From Sphingopyxis sp. (GTDB lineage: Bacteria > Pseudomonadota > Alphaproteobacteria > Sphingomonadales > Sphingomonadaceae): DNA of 64,000 nt. Location: positions 1 to 64,000 of the forward strand of contig NZ_JADIZJ010000009.1 in the NCBI RefSeq assembly GCF_016704835.1, read 5' to 3'. Of the stretch, positions 35,254-44,237 are shown in pieces (positions within the stretch are counted from its first letter, which is position 1; the number at the start of each line of letters is the position of its first letter). The position numbers and the translations under genes were made by a program. Below the pieces are notes generated by a model. That model was given only the letters and a program-made list of their open reading frames with translations, searched no databases and was not told where the DNA came from.

Positions 35254-37452
35254 ATGACAAGAGGTTCTCGGACTTTATGGCTGTCAGCGAGCATGCTCGC
35301 GCTTTTGGCCCCGGCGGCCGCAAACGCGCAGGAAGCTGACACCGAAGCCAGTGGCGGGATCGCCGAAATCATCGTCACCGCGCAAAAACGCGATGAGAAT
35401 CTCCAGCGAACGCCTGCCGCGGTCACCGCGGTCAACGGCGACCTGCTCGTGGCTTCGGGCATTAAGGATCTAAGTGCCGCGCAGGAGATCGTTCCCGGCG
35501 CGCGCTTTCATCAAGAAGGCAATACCACGCAGGTCTTTCTGCGCGGCATCGGCTCGAACCTGGACTTCGCCAACGTCGAGCCCTCGGTGTCCTTCAATTT
35601 CAACGGCGTGAACATTCCGCGCGAGGCGACGAGCGTGCCGCTCTTCGACATCGAACGCTTCGAGGTCCTGCCGGGTCCGCAGGGCACGCTCTATGGCCGC
35701 AGTGCAATCGGCGGTACGGTCAACGTTGCCTTCAAGCGGCCCGAGTTCGAGAATGGCGGCAATGCGGCGCTCGAGATCGGCAATTACGACCTGATCCACG
35801 GCACCGTTGTCGGCAATGCCAAGCTGTCCGAGCAGCTCGCGCTGCGCGTCGGCGTCGATTACGCTTACCGCGACGGCTATATGGAAACGGGGTCGGACTC
35901 GCAGGACGACATATCCGGCCGCGTCGGCCTGCTCTATGACAATAACGAAGGGTTCAGCCTCTATTGGTGGGGCAATACCACCCACAAGAACGGCAACACC
36001 TCGAACCTGGTGAACAAGGGATCGCGGCTCGTTGTCGATGCAAACGGCAATCCGGTGCGCGACGCCGGGGGCAATCTGCAGTTCGTCTTTGACGAAAACG
36101 CCTTCCTGCGCGATCGCCCGTGGGACGATTTGCGGCCAGGCGTCCTCGCCGAAACCGCGCCGTTCGGCCAGCCGACGCCCTCGACGCAAAATTACGAAAA
36201 TTACGCGACGGGGCTTCAGATCGACGCCGAACTTAGCGACACCGTCTCGCTGACCAACATCACCGGTTATGTCTATCTCGACGCCGAGACCGAAGTCTAC
36301 TGGCTGGGCGTGCTGCCCGCCTACAAGCTCGACCAATACCGCATGCTGAGCAACGAACTGCGGATTTCCGGCGACAGCGACAAGCTGAAATGGCTTGTCG
36401 GCCTGTTCGCCTATCGCAACAAGGGCGTCGGCCAGGCGATCGTCGGAACCGCCGTCGGCCCGGGCGGCCCCGCGATCCCGGGCACCCCCTTCCCCTTCTT
36501 TTCCTCCAATGTGCAGAGCAACATCATGAAGGGCGGCGCGATCTTCGGCCAGGCGACCTACAGCGTCACCGACCGCTTCCGCGTCACGCTCGGCGGCCGC
36601 TACGGCATTGACAATAAGAAGGCGCGCGGCATCGCCCTCGACGACCAGGTCTCGCCCTACACGTTCGAAAAGACCTTCCGCCGCTTCGACTACAAGGCGG
36701 GGCTCGAATATGACGCGGCCGACCGCGTGATGCTCTATGCGACGTACCAGACGGGCTATCAGCCTGGCACGTTCAATGAGGTCGTCGACCTGCCCGGGCG
36801 CACCAATCTGGTGAAGACCGGCAAGATGAAGGGCATCTCGGGGGGCTTCAAGGCGCGCTTCCTCGACAACCGGCTGCAGATTAACAACGAGGCGTTCTTC
36901 TACGTCTATTCCGATCTCGCGATCCAGGCCTATGACGCAAGCAAGCTGTACAACGAGATTTTCAACGCCGGGAACGTCGAAATTCCGGGGAACCAGCTCG
37001 ACATCTTGTTCCAGCCCGTTCCGGACACGAAGCTCAACCTGTCGATCAGCTACGTCCATGCCCGCAACAAGGACTTCATCACTCCGGCGGGGCAGAATTT
37101 CAACGGTCTCTCCGGACCCTATGCCGCCGATTGGACCATTGGCGGCGGCTTCAGTCAGGATTTCCACCTCGGCGGCGGTTACCTCCGTGCGGCGGCGGAT
37201 GCACGCTATGAAAGCGAATGGTTTGCCGATTTCGTCCACAATCCGGGCACGCGGCAAAAGCCTTATGCCAAGCTCAATGCCTCGCTGACCTACTATTCCG
37301 AGGACGAGCGCTGGAACATCGGCATCTGGGGCAAGAATCTGACCAACGAGGCCGTGATCGCGGCGACCGCGGCGGCGGGCATCCCGGGTCCGGCGACGGC
37401 CTATCTGTCGCCGCCACACACCTTCGGCCTGCGCGCGGGACTCAACTTCTGA
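35254..37452 (+). CDS. TonB-dependent receptor of the catabolic island
   Basis: A 732-residue outer-membrane transporter. It has a signal peptide (LWLSASMLALLAPAAANAQ), a TonB box region (IAEIIVTAQKR), a plug (QVFLRGIGSNLDF, FEVLPGPQGTLYGRSAIGGTVNV) and a barrel ending in a C-terminal Phe (LRAGLNF). The start at 35254 has a GGGAGGG ribosome-binding site; an in-frame ATG at 35212 lies inside the putative operator. The receptor heads the forward catabolic gene run, with the next gene only 2 bp downstream, so it probably takes up the aromatic substrate. Confidence 0.93.
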   Translation: MTRGSRTLWLSASMLALLAPAAANAQEADTEASGGIAEIIVTAQKRDENLQRTPAAVTAVNGDLLVASGIKDLSAAQEIVPGARFHQEGNTTQVFLRGIGSNLDFANVEPSVSFNFNGVNIPREATSVPLFDIERFEVLPGPQGTLYGRSAIGGTVNVAFKRPEFENGGNAALEIGNYDLIHGTVVGNAKLSEQLALRVGVDYAYRDGYMETGSDSQDDISGRVGLLYDNNEGFSLYWWGNTTHKNGNTSNLVNKGSRLVVDANGNPVRDAGGNLQFVFDENAFLRDRPWDDLRPGVLAETAPFGQPTPSTQNYENYATGLQIDAELSDTVSLTNITGYVYLDAETEVYWLGVLPAYKLDQYRMLSNELRISGDSDKLKWLVGLFAYRNKGVGQAIVGTAVGPGGPAIPGTPFPFFSSNVQSNIMKGGAIFGQATYSVTDRFRVTLGGRYGIDNKKARGIALDDQVSPYTFEKTFRRFDYKAGLEYDAADRVMLYATYQTGYQPGTFNEVVDLPGRTNLVKTGKMKGISGGFKARFLDNRLQINNEAFFYVYSDLAIQAYDASKLYNEIFNAGNVEIPGNQLDILFQPVPDTKLNLSISYVHARNKDFITPAGQNFNGLSGPYAADWTIGGGFSQDFHLGGGYLRAAADARYESEWFADFVHNPGTRQKPYAKLNASLTYYSEDERWNIGIWGKNLTNEAVIAATAAAGIPGPATAYLSPPHTFGLRAGLNF

Positions 37453-37454
37453 CC

Positions 37455-38221
37455 ATGGCGGGCACTTTATCCGGCAAGGTAGTGATCGTAACCGGCGCGG
37501 CGGCGGGATCGGCCATGATGCCAGCCTGGTGCTGGCGCGGGCCGGAGCGCGGCTCGTTCTGACAGATGTTGCCGCCGAAGGGGGCGAAGCGGCGGCACAG
37601 GCGGTGCGCGGCGAAGGTGGCGACGCCATTTTCGTCGCGGCCGATCTGGCAAATGAAAGCGATATCGCAAGTCTCGTCGATAAGGCGGTCGCCCATTACG
37701 GCCGGCTCGACGGCGCCTTCAACAACGCCGGCGTCGAACAGCGGAACAAACCGCTCGACGAACTCACGTTGGACGAGTGGAACCGTGCGATTGCCATCGA
37801 CCTGACCGCGGTGTTCCTGTGCATCAAATATCAGGTGCGCGCGATGCTCGCCTCGGGCGGCGGTGCGATCGTCAACACCGCTTCTTCCCTCGGGCAGGTG
37901 GCGATCCCGGGAGCCAGCGAATATGTGGCGGCGAAACATGGCGTCGTCGGCCTGACGCGCGCGGCAGGTGCCGACTATGGCGCACGCGGAGTGCGCGTGA
38001 ACGCCGTGCTGCCTGGCATTATCGAGACTCCGATGATCGCCAGGCTATCGTCCGACCCCGATTTTTCCGCGATGTTCGACACGCTACGCGCGCGCCATCC
38101 GATCGGCCGCTTCGGTGCGCCTTCGGAGATAGGCGAAGCCGTTGCCTGGCTGCTTTCCGACGCCGCATCGTTCATGAATGGCGCCGCCGTCGCCGTCGAC
38201 GGCGGCTATCTGTCGATCTGA
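37455..38221 (+). pseudogene. Short-chain dehydrogenase/reductase, frameshifted in the cofactor site
   Basis: An NAD(P)-dependent SDR of about 255 residues. ATG 37455 gives MAGTLSGKVVIVTGAAAG and then leaves the family frame. Adding one base near 37507 restores the TGxxxGxG motif as TGAAAGIGHDASLVLARAGA, and the remaining frame is intact to 38221. Catalytic motifs are NNAG, Ser in NTASSLGQ, and YVAAK; it ends in DGGYLSI. The indel is in a G run, so sequencing error is likely. Substrate unknown; it follows the TonB receptor in what looks like one operon. Confidence 0.85.
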
Positions 38222-38233
38222 AAGGACATATGC

Positions 38234-38692
38234 ATGTACACCCTCTCTCATAGCATCGCCGTCAACCCGCCGGGCGCCGAACCCCGGCTGACCAGCGAGC
38301 AGGTGTGGCGCGGCCTTGAAATGAAGGCCGAAAACGCAATGCCTTTCGTCGACGGCATGACGCAGTGCGACGTCGACAGCCACGACGGCAATGTCATCAC
38401 GCGCACGATCACCTTTCGCGGCACCCAGCACCGCGAGCGCATCACGCTATTCGCTCCGGTTAAAGTGCAGTTCGAGCGGCTCGACGGCACCGGCTGGATC
38501 GACAATGTCATCAGCGAGTCCGACGGCGGCCTGCTACTGACCTTCACCTTCGGCGTCACCTTCCCCGGCATCGCAGAGGATACCCACGAAGAGCAGGCGC
38601 AGGGCGACAATATGCGTGGAGCCTATACCGGCGCGGTTGCCGCGACCGTCAATCGCGTGCGGCAGATGGTTCGGGACGGCGAGCTCGCATGA
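38234..38692 (+). CDS. DUF1857/AtaL-like protein
   Basis: A 152-residue protein of the SRPBCC-like DUF1857 (AtaL) type. It starts MYTLSHSIAVNPPGAEPRLTSEQVWRGLEMKAENAMPFVDGM, with a middle GNVITRTITFRG and a late LLTFTFGVTFPG. The family is known mainly from fungal and bacterial secondary-metabolism or degradation clusters and has no firm reaction. The stop overlaps the next gene (ATGA). In this context it may handle a hydrophobic intermediate. Confidence 0.7.
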   Translation: MYTLSHSIAVNPPGAEPRLTSEQVWRGLEMKAENAMPFVDGMTQCDVDSHDGNVITRTITFRGTQHRERITLFAPVKVQFERLDGTGWIDNVISESDGGLLLTFTFGVTFPGIAEDTHEEQAQGDNMRGAYTGAVAATVNRVRQMVRDGELA

Positions 38693-39069
38693 GCGGTCCC
38701 GCACGTACCGAAGACGACTGGGCGGGATCATTTTTCCGTGACGCGGACCGGCTCGAGCTACCGCTGTTGATGCGCTGGTTCGGGCCCGAAATCGATTTGC
38801 GCCTCGCCAATGTCCCACCGATCGTGGGACGCGAGGCCGTCGAGGCGACGTTCGCCGAATTCTGGTCGGGGGTCAAAGGCATGCGCCACAGGCGCGAGCA
38901 ACTCGTCACCGACGGCGACAGCGCCTTCCAGGGCAGCCAGGTTACCTACACGCGTCTCGACGGGCGCGAGGTCACGATGCCCGTCGCCAGCCATTTGCGC
39001 CGCGACGCTGCCGGCACGCTCGACCGGCTGTGGATCTACATCGATTTGGGGCCGCTTTATGCCGACTGA
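38689..39069 (+). CDS. NTF2-like (SnoaL/ketosteroid-isomerase fold) protein, first of three
   Basis: A 126-residue protein with the NTF2-fold pattern: an N-terminal helix, a short polar loop, then IVGREAVEATFAEFWSGVKGMRHRREQLVTDGD and a strand-rich end (VTMPVASHLRRDAAGTLDRLWIYIDLGPL). Such proteins act as isomerases, dehydratases or binding proteins. It overlaps the genes on both sides (ATGA at its start, 11 bp at its end), so it is translationally coupled. Confidence 0.75.
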   Translation: MSGPARTEDDWAGSFFRDADRLELPLLMRWFGPEIDLRLANVPPIVGREAVEATFAEFWSGVKGMRHRREQLVTDGDSAFQGSQVTYTRLDGREVTMPVASHLRRDAAGTLDRLWIYIDLGPLYAD

Positions 39070-39838
39070 CAATCCGATCACGACACGCCTCAAGGGCAAG
39101 GTCTGCATCGTCACCGGCGCGGGCGGCAGCATCGGCCGCGCCGCGTGCCTACGCCTCGCGAGCGAAGGCGCGCATGTCGTTGGCACCGACCTGATCGCGG
39201 CGGGCGCCGAGGAGACCCACGCGCAAGTGACGGCGGCGGGCGGATCTATCATCTCGGTCCATCCCGCCGACCTGACCGATCGCGCCGCGTGCGACCGCGT
39301 CGTCGTGGCCGCGGTCGAGGCGTTCGGGGGCGTCGATATGCTCTTCAACAATGGCGCCATGGCCTATTTCGCGTGGATCGAGGACATGGACGCCGCGACC
39401 TGGAGCAAAACGCTCAACGAGGAGCTCGATATCGTCTTCCACATGACGCAGGCGGCGTGGGAAGAGCTGAAGAAGCGCAAAGGCAATATCGTCAACACCG
39501 CCTCGCTGTCGGCCTGGGCCGGGATCGAGCGGCTGCCCGGTCTCGCCCACGCGGCGGCGAAAGGCGGCGTGCTCGCGATGACGCGCCACCTCGCGATGGA
39601 GGGCCGCCTCCATGGCGTCCGCGCCAACAGCGTGTCGCCCGGCACGATCGAGACCAACCAGACGCGCTTCATCCTCGAAGACCCCGAATGGTGCCGCGTC
39701 CAACTGGGCCGCGCGATGATGAACCGCATGGGGCAGCCTGAGGAAGTCGCGAATGTCGTCGCCTTCCTCGCGAGTGACGACGCTTCCTACGTGACGGGCG
39801 CCGACATCGCGGTCGATGGCGGCGTGCGGGCCTGGTGA
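39059..39838 (+). CDS. Short-chain dehydrogenase with His in place of the catalytic Tyr
   Basis: A 259-residue SDR with an intact cofactor motif (VTGAGGSIGRA), NNG, and the conserved serine in NTASLSAW. The active-site YxxxK reads HAAAK (in GLAHAAAKGGVLAMTR), so Tyr is replaced by His. The rest of the fold is conserved to the terminal DGGVRAW. Either the subfamily uses a different acid/base or it is not an ordinary dehydrogenase. It lies between two NTF2-fold genes in the forward operon. Confidence 0.88.
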   Translation: MPTDNPITTRLKGKVCIVTGAGGSIGRAACLRLASEGAHVVGTDLIAAGAEETHAQVTAAGGSIISVHPADLTDRAACDRVVVAAVEAFGGVDMLFNNGAMAYFAWIEDMDAATWSKTLNEELDIVFHMTQAAWEELKKRKGNIVNTASLSAWAGIERLPGLAHAAAKGGVLAMTRHLAMEGRLHGVRANSVSPGTIETNQTRFILEDPEWCRVQLGRAMMNRMGQPEEVANVVAFLASDDASYVTGADIAVDGGVRAW

Positions 39839-39849
39839 GAGGAGAGACG

Positions 39850-40304
39850 ATGAAAAACGCTTGGGTGCTCGAACGTTTTGCGGCCGTCGACCGCAAGGAC
39901 ATCGACGGGTTCATCGACATGCTGTCGCACGACCATCAGTTCATCTTTGGCGCTCGCCCTCCGGTCGTCGGCAAGGACGACGCGCGGACCGTCGTCAATC
40001 ACTTCTGGACGATGATCGGGCGACTGCGCCACAATATCTGGCGCGTGCGCGAAGCGGGCGACATCGTCTATGTCGAGGCGCTGATCGAATATGAGCGGCT
40101 CGACGGCAAGGTCGTGCTTGTCCCCTGCTGCGACGTCGTGCGCCACAACGGCCGCGAACTGGTCGAGCAGCGCGCCTATCTCGACCAGGCAGCGATCTTC
40201 GCCGACCTGTCGAGCGGCGAGCATAGCTACAAGGACCATTGGATCGACGACATCCCCGCCCGCGCGCTGCGCTCGGCCTCGCCCCCCAATCGGAGCTGCC
40301 ATGA
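39850..40304 (+). CDS. NTF2-like protein, second of three
   Basis: The protein starts MKNAWVLERFAAVDRKDIDGFIDMLSHDHQFIFG with an AGAGACG ribosome-binding site. NTF2-fold features continue through VVGKDDARTVVNHFW and VLVPCCDVVRHNGRELVEQRAYLDQAAIF. As read, the frame runs to 40485 with a non-homologous basic tail lying over the next gene. A single extra C in the six-C run at 40282-40287 would instead end it at a TGA overlapping the next ATG (40302-40304), giving about 151 residues. I annotate that end. Confidence 0.75.
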
Positions 40305-40837
40305 TGGATATCGAAGCCGAGATGCGCCGACTGCTCGACGCGGAAGCGGTGAAGAAGATCATCCTGCGCTTCGGGCGCTCGCTCGATCTTGGCGACTGGC
40401 CGGGTTATCGCAGCTGCTTCACCGACCGGCTGCTCGTCGATTTCGAGCGGCTCACCGGGAGTCCGCGCATCCTCGTCGAGGCTGACGAATGGACGCGCTT
40501 CGCCGATCTGATCCTGACTCCGGTGCGGCGCCATCACAGCTATTTCAACTTCCATATCGACGTCGATGGCGATGCCGCGTCCGCCGTCTGGTATTTCACC
40601 GCGCGCCACTGGAAGGCGACCGACATGGGGGCGTCGGTCTATAACCAGCACGGCTGGTACGACGGCCATTTTGTACGCGAGAGCGGCGTCTGGAAGATGG
40701 CGTATGTCAAGCACGACTTCCAGTGGGTCGAAGGCAATAACGCGCTGTTCGACATGGCCGAGCCCGCGCTCGCAGCCCAGATGGGACGCATCTTCACCCC
40801 CGAGAATGTCGCCGCCGGCGCGGGGGTGAGCATCTGA
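40301..40837 (+). CDS. NTF2-like (SnoaL) protein, third of three
   Basis: A 178-residue protein starting MMDIEAEMRRLLDAEAVKKIILRFGRSLDLGDWPGYRSCFTD, the classic SnoaL_4-type opening. Later segments are RRHHSYFNFHIDVDGDAASAVWYFTARHW and GWYDGHFVRESGVWKMAYVKHDFQWVEGN. It is the longest of the three NTF2 proteins. Its ATG is probably coupled to the stop of the preceding gene, and its stop overlaps the tautomerase start (TGATG). The reaction is unknown. Confidence 0.82.
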   Translation: MMDIEAEMRRLLDAEAVKKIILRFGRSLDLGDWPGYRSCFTDRLLVDFERLTGSPRILVEADEWTRFADLILTPVRRHHSYFNFHIDVDGDAASAVWYFTARHWKATDMGASVYNQHGWYDGHFVRESGVWKMAYVKHDFQWVEGNNALFDMAEPALAAQMGRIFTPENVAAGAGVSI

Positions 40838-41034
40838 TGCCGATCATCAACGCCGCGATTCTCGCCGGCCGCACCGCAGACCAAAAGCGCGCGCTGATCC
40901 GCGAACTCGCCGAAGGCGCGCAGCGCGCGCTCGGCGTGCGCGAAGAGGCGGTCCGCGTCATCATCACCGAAGTCGCGCCCGACCATTGGGGCGTCGGCAC
41001 GCGCAGCAAGGCCGATCTGGAAGGACAAGCATGA
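40837..41034 (+). CDS. 4-oxalocrotonate tautomerase family protein
   Basis: A 65-residue protein whose N-terminal Pro (after Met removal, MPIINAAILAGRT) is the catalytic base of the tautomerase superfamily. The conserved Arg region (QKRALIRELAEGAQRALG) and ITEVAPDHWGVGT follow. It would isomerise 2-hydroxymuconate to the oxo form in the dehydrogenase branch of meta-cleavage. It overlaps neighbours at both ends. Confidence 0.88.
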   Translation: MPIINAAILAGRTADQKRALIRELAEGAQRALGVREEAVRVIITEVAPDHWGVGTRSKADLEGQA

Positions 41035-41930
41035 CGAGCCTCTACCGCCTCGCCGTTATCCGGACCGCCGACGGTCCGCTCGCGGTCGCCGAACGGGACG
41101 GCCGTATGGCGCCGCTGCACCCGCTGCTCGGTGACGCCCAACCGCTGCGCGACCTCGGCCCGCTCCTCGCCGACTGGCCGACGAGCTCCGCGCGGCTCGA
41201 CGCTGCGATCGACGCGAGCGGCGCCGTCTTCGCGCAGGCGGCCATCGACGCCGCGAGCGCCGATTTCGCCCTGCCCTTCGCCCATCCGGGCGCGCTGATG
41301 TGCATCGGCGCCAATTATCACGACCACATCGCCGAAATGCCGATGCCAATGACGCCAGAATATCCCTATGCCTTCGTCAAGCCGACCCACAATACACTGA
41401 GCGCCAGCGGTGACGGGGTCGAAGCGCCGAAGGGCGTCGAAATGATGGATTGGGAAGCCGAGCTCGGTGCCGTGATCGGCACCGCTGCCAAGCATGTCAG
41501 CGAAGACGACGCGCTCGCGCATGTCGCCGGCTATATCAATTTCAACGACCTGTCGGCACGCGACTGGGTCGCCTCGCGGCCGCCGATCGGCGTCGATTGG
41601 GTGCGGCACAAGGCCCACGACGGCTTTGCCCCGATCGGTCCCTATTTTGTGCCGGCGCGCTTCATCGCCGACCCGCAGGATCTCCCCGTTCGGCTCAGTG
41701 TCAACGGCCTGATCAAGCAGGACAGCAACACCGGTCAGATGATCTATGGCCTGAAGGCGATCATCCGGCATCTTTCGTCGATCATGACGCTGCAACCCGG
41801 CGACATCATCGCGACTGGCACCCCCGCAGGGGTCGGACATGGCCGCAAACCACCTGAGTATCTGAAGCCCGGCGACGAAGTCCGCATGGAAATCGGCCCG
41901 CTTGGCGAACTTGTCACGCCTATCATATGA
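41031..41930 (+). CDS. Fumarylacetoacetate hydrolase family protein
   Basis: A 299-residue FAH-fold protein. The metal-binding acidic cluster is in MDWEAELGAVIG and the conserved core in GYINFNDLSARDW, CIGANYHDHIAE, IKQDSNTGQMIYGL and TLQPGDIIATGTPAGVGHGRKPPEYLKPGD. Members hydrolyse acylpyruvates or decarboxylate/isomerise oxo-acids of the homoprotocatechuate type. The exact reaction here is unclear. The start at 41031 overlaps the tautomerase stop (ATGA). Confidence 0.9.
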   Translation: MTSLYRLAVIRTADGPLAVAERDGRMAPLHPLLGDAQPLRDLGPLLADWPTSSARLDAAIDASGAVFAQAAIDAASADFALPFAHPGALMCIGANYHDHIAEMPMPMTPEYPYAFVKPTHNTLSASGDGVEAPKGVEMMDWEAELGAVIGTAAKHVSEDDALAHVAGYINFNDLSARDWVASRPPIGVDWVRHKAHDGFAPIGPYFVPARFIADPQDLPVRLSVNGLIKQDSNTGQMIYGLKAIIRHLSSIMTLQPGDIIATGTPAGVGHGRKPPEYLKPGDEVRMEIGPLGELVTPII

Positions 41931-41961
41931 TGGGGGCTTCATCCTTCCCCCGAGGAACATC

Positions 41962-42723
41962 ATGACACAACCGCTTGCCGACATTCTGAAACCCATCGAC
42001 CGCGAAGCCGACGGCGCGGGCCGTCGCACGGCAATGGACGTGTACGACATGTTGCAATCCTCCATCCTCGACGGCACCTTGAAGCCGGGAACCATCGTGT
42101 CGCAGGTCGCGATCGCCGAAGCGCTGAAGGTCAGTCGCACACCGGTGCGCGAAGCGATGCGTATGCTGCAGGAAGGCGGTCTGCTGACCGGCGAACCCAA
42201 TTATCGCAGCCGCGTTGTGGAATTCGACCCGGTCGATATCGAAGCCTTATATGCCAAGCGCATCGTGCTTGAGGCGCTGGGCGTCGCGATGACTGTCAAA
42301 CGGCTTGAAGCGCACGGCCCGGACGAGCTTGAGACGCTCGTGCGCGCCCTTGAAAGCCCCGAAGCCCATGAGGATTTCGGCGAATGGCAGCGCCTCCACC
42401 GCCAGTTCCACCGCCATATCGTCGCCGGGGCGGGGGCAACGATGATCGCTGACCTCGAACAGCTCGAAAAGCGCAGCGAGCGCTATCAGTCGGCTTACAA
42501 GGGCGCGCATCTGCCCGGCTGGTGGCAGCGCGGCGAGGCGGAGCACCGCGAATTGTTCGAAGCGATGGCGAATGGCGATGCCGCGCAGGCAGGCGAGCTT
42601 GCGGCGCGCCACCTCGCGCGCACCGCGCTCGAACTGCTCGCCGCGCTCGCCCCCGAATATGATTCCAGCCGCGTCCGCGACAGCCTGCGCTTCGCGACCG
42701 CCGGAGCCAAAGGACTGACATGA
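41962..42723 (+). CDS. GntR-family regulator (FCD domain), first
   Basis: A 253-residue regulator. The N-terminal winged helix reads DMLQSSILDGTLKPGTIVSQVAIAEALKVSRTPVREAMRMLQEGGLL. The all-helical FCD effector domain contains ALYAKRIVLEALG and the metal-ligand helices LHRQFHRHIVAGAG and EHRELFEAM. It lies inside the catabolic operon and overlaps the dehydrogenase gene by 4 bp. It has its own GAGGAAC ribosome-binding site. It probably controls the island in response to a pathway acid. Confidence 0.93.
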   Translation: MTQPLADILKPIDREADGAGRRTAMDVYDMLQSSILDGTLKPGTIVSQVAIAEALKVSRTPVREAMRMLQEGGLLTGEPNYRSRVVEFDPVDIEALYAKRIVLEALGVAMTVKRLEAHGPDELETLVRALESPEAHEDFGEWQRLHRQFHRHIVAGAGATMIADLEQLEKRSERYQSAYKGAHLPGWWQRGEAEHRELFEAMANGDAAQAGELAARHLARTALELLAALAPEYDSSRVRDSLRFATAGAKGLT

Positions 42724-44222
42724 CTGAAATCGCCGTCCCCGAACGACAGGCCCAGGAAGCTGCAGCGCTGCGCCATCTGCGCAATTTCGTCGGCAATCGT
42801 TTCGTCGCAGGCGGGACGCCCTTTCCCGTGATCGACCCGGCAACCGGCCGACAGCACGCGACGGCGTGGGAAGCGGATGCCGCAATCGTCGATGCCGCCG
42901 TCGCCGCCGCGCGCGCCGCGCTCGAAGGTCCGTGGGGCACGATGACACTGGCCAAGCGCCGCGCGCTGCTGATGAAGGTCGCCGACGGGATCGAGGCCCG
43001 GTTCGACGAGTTTCTGGCGGCGGAGATCGCCGATACCGGCAAACCGCACGGCCTGGCCTCCCATCTCGACATTCCGCGCGGCGCTGCCAATTTCCGCGTC
43101 TTTGCCGACGTCGTCGCCGCGTTGCCGAGCGAGAGCTTCGAATTCGACACCCCGGACGGCGGCAAGGCGATCAACTATGCCATACGCCGCCCGCTTGGGG
43201 TTGTCGCCGTGGTCAGCCCGTGGAATCTCCCGCTCCTGCTGATGACCTGGAAGGTCGCGCCTGCCCTTGCTTGCGGCAACGCCGTGGTCGTCAAACCTTC
43301 GGAAGAAACCCCCTCGACGGCGACGTTGCTCGGCGAAGTGATGGCCGACGCGGGTGTGCCCGAGGGTGTCTATAATGTCGTCCACGGCTTCGGCCCCGGC
43401 TCGGCAGGCGAATTGCTCGTCGCGCATCCCGGCGTCCGGGCGATCACCTTCACCGGCGAGACACGCACCGGCAGCGCGATCATGAAAAATGCCGCACCTT
43501 ACGTGAAAGCGCTGTCTTTCGAACTCGGCGGCAAGAATGCCGCGCTCGTATTTGCCGACGCCGATATCGACGCCGCGGTTGCCGGCCTGTCGCGCGCGGT
43601 GTTCCTCAACACAGGCCAGGTGTGCCTCGCGCCTGAGCGCATCTATGTCGAGCGCAGCGTGCTCGATGCCTTCGTGGCGGGAATGAAGGCGAACGCCGAG
43701 GCGCTGAAGCCCGGCCTGCCGAATGATCCAGGGGTCGATTTCGGCCCGCTGATCTCGGCCGAACATCAACGCAAGGTGCTGGACTATTACCGCGTCGCCC
43801 AAGAGGAAGGTGCGCGCGTCGTCACCGGCGGCGGCGTCCCGACACTTGCCGGCGATGCCGCCAGCGGCTTCTTCGTCGAACCGACGTTGTGGACCGGCCT
43901 GCCGCACAGCGCGCGCGTGTGCCGCGAGGAAATCTTCGGCCCCTGCGCCGCGATCATCGCTTTCGACACCGAAGCCGAGGCGGTCCGGCTCGCCAATGAC
44001 TCGCCCTATGGCCTCGCCGCCTCGGTGTGGACGCGCGACCTGTCGCGCGGCCACCGCGTCGCGGCGGCGATGGAGGTCGGGATCGCCTGGGTCAACAGCT
44101 GGTTCCTGCGCGACCTGCGCACCCCGTTCGGCGGCGCCAAGCTATCGGGAATCGGCCGCGAAGGCGGTGCGCATTCGATAAATTTCTATTCCGAACCCAC
44201 CAATATCTGCATCAAATTATAA
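42720..44222 (+). CDS. 2-hydroxymuconate-semialdehyde dehydrogenase-like aldehyde dehydrogenase
   Basis: A 500-residue NAD-dependent aldehyde dehydrogenase. Conserved elements are VSPWNLPLLLMTWKVAPALACGN, the Glu motif FELGGKN, catalytic Cys302 in NTGQVCLAPER, and EEIFGP. The C-terminal FYSEPTNICIKL is the tail typical of DmpC/XylG semialdehyde dehydrogenases. It would oxidise the ring-cleavage semialdehyde to the dicarboxylate. Together with the tautomerase and decarboxylase it forms the oxidative meta branch. Confidence 0.9.
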   Translation: MTEIAVPERQAQEAAALRHLRNFVGNRFVAGGTPFPVIDPATGRQHATAWEADAAIVDAAVAAARAALEGPWGTMTLAKRRALLMKVADGIEARFDEFLAAEIADTGKPHGLASHLDIPRGAANFRVFADVVAALPSESFEFDTPDGGKAINYAIRRPLGVVAVVSPWNLPLLLMTWKVAPALACGNAVVVKPSEETPSTATLLGEVMADAGVPEGVYNVVHGFGPGSAGELLVAHPGVRAITFTGETRTGSAIMKNAAPYVKALSFELGGKNAALVFADADIDAAVAGLSRAVFLNTGQVCLAPERIYVERSVLDAFVAGMKANAEALKPGLPNDPGVDFGPLISAEHQRKVLDYYRVAQEEGARVVTGGGVPTLAGDAASGFFVEPTLWTGLPHSARVCREEIFGPCAAIIAFDTEAEAVRLANDSPYGLAASVWTRDLSRGHRVAAAMEVGIAWVNSWFLRDLRTPFGGAKLSGIGREGGAHSINFYSEPTNICIKL

Positions 44223-44237
44223 TCGAGGAGAGGCACA

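Noticed and set aside
35470..37629. A 719-codon open frame on the reverse strand opposite the first catabolic TonB receptor
   Set aside because: It mirrors codon bias of the GC-rich forward gene, has no domain motif, and runs antisense to a clear receptor with all expected elements.
42495..44054. 519-codon reverse frame opposite gntR and the aldehyde dehydrogenase
   Set aside because: It spans two unrelated forward genes with full motif sets, so it is a GC-driven shadow.
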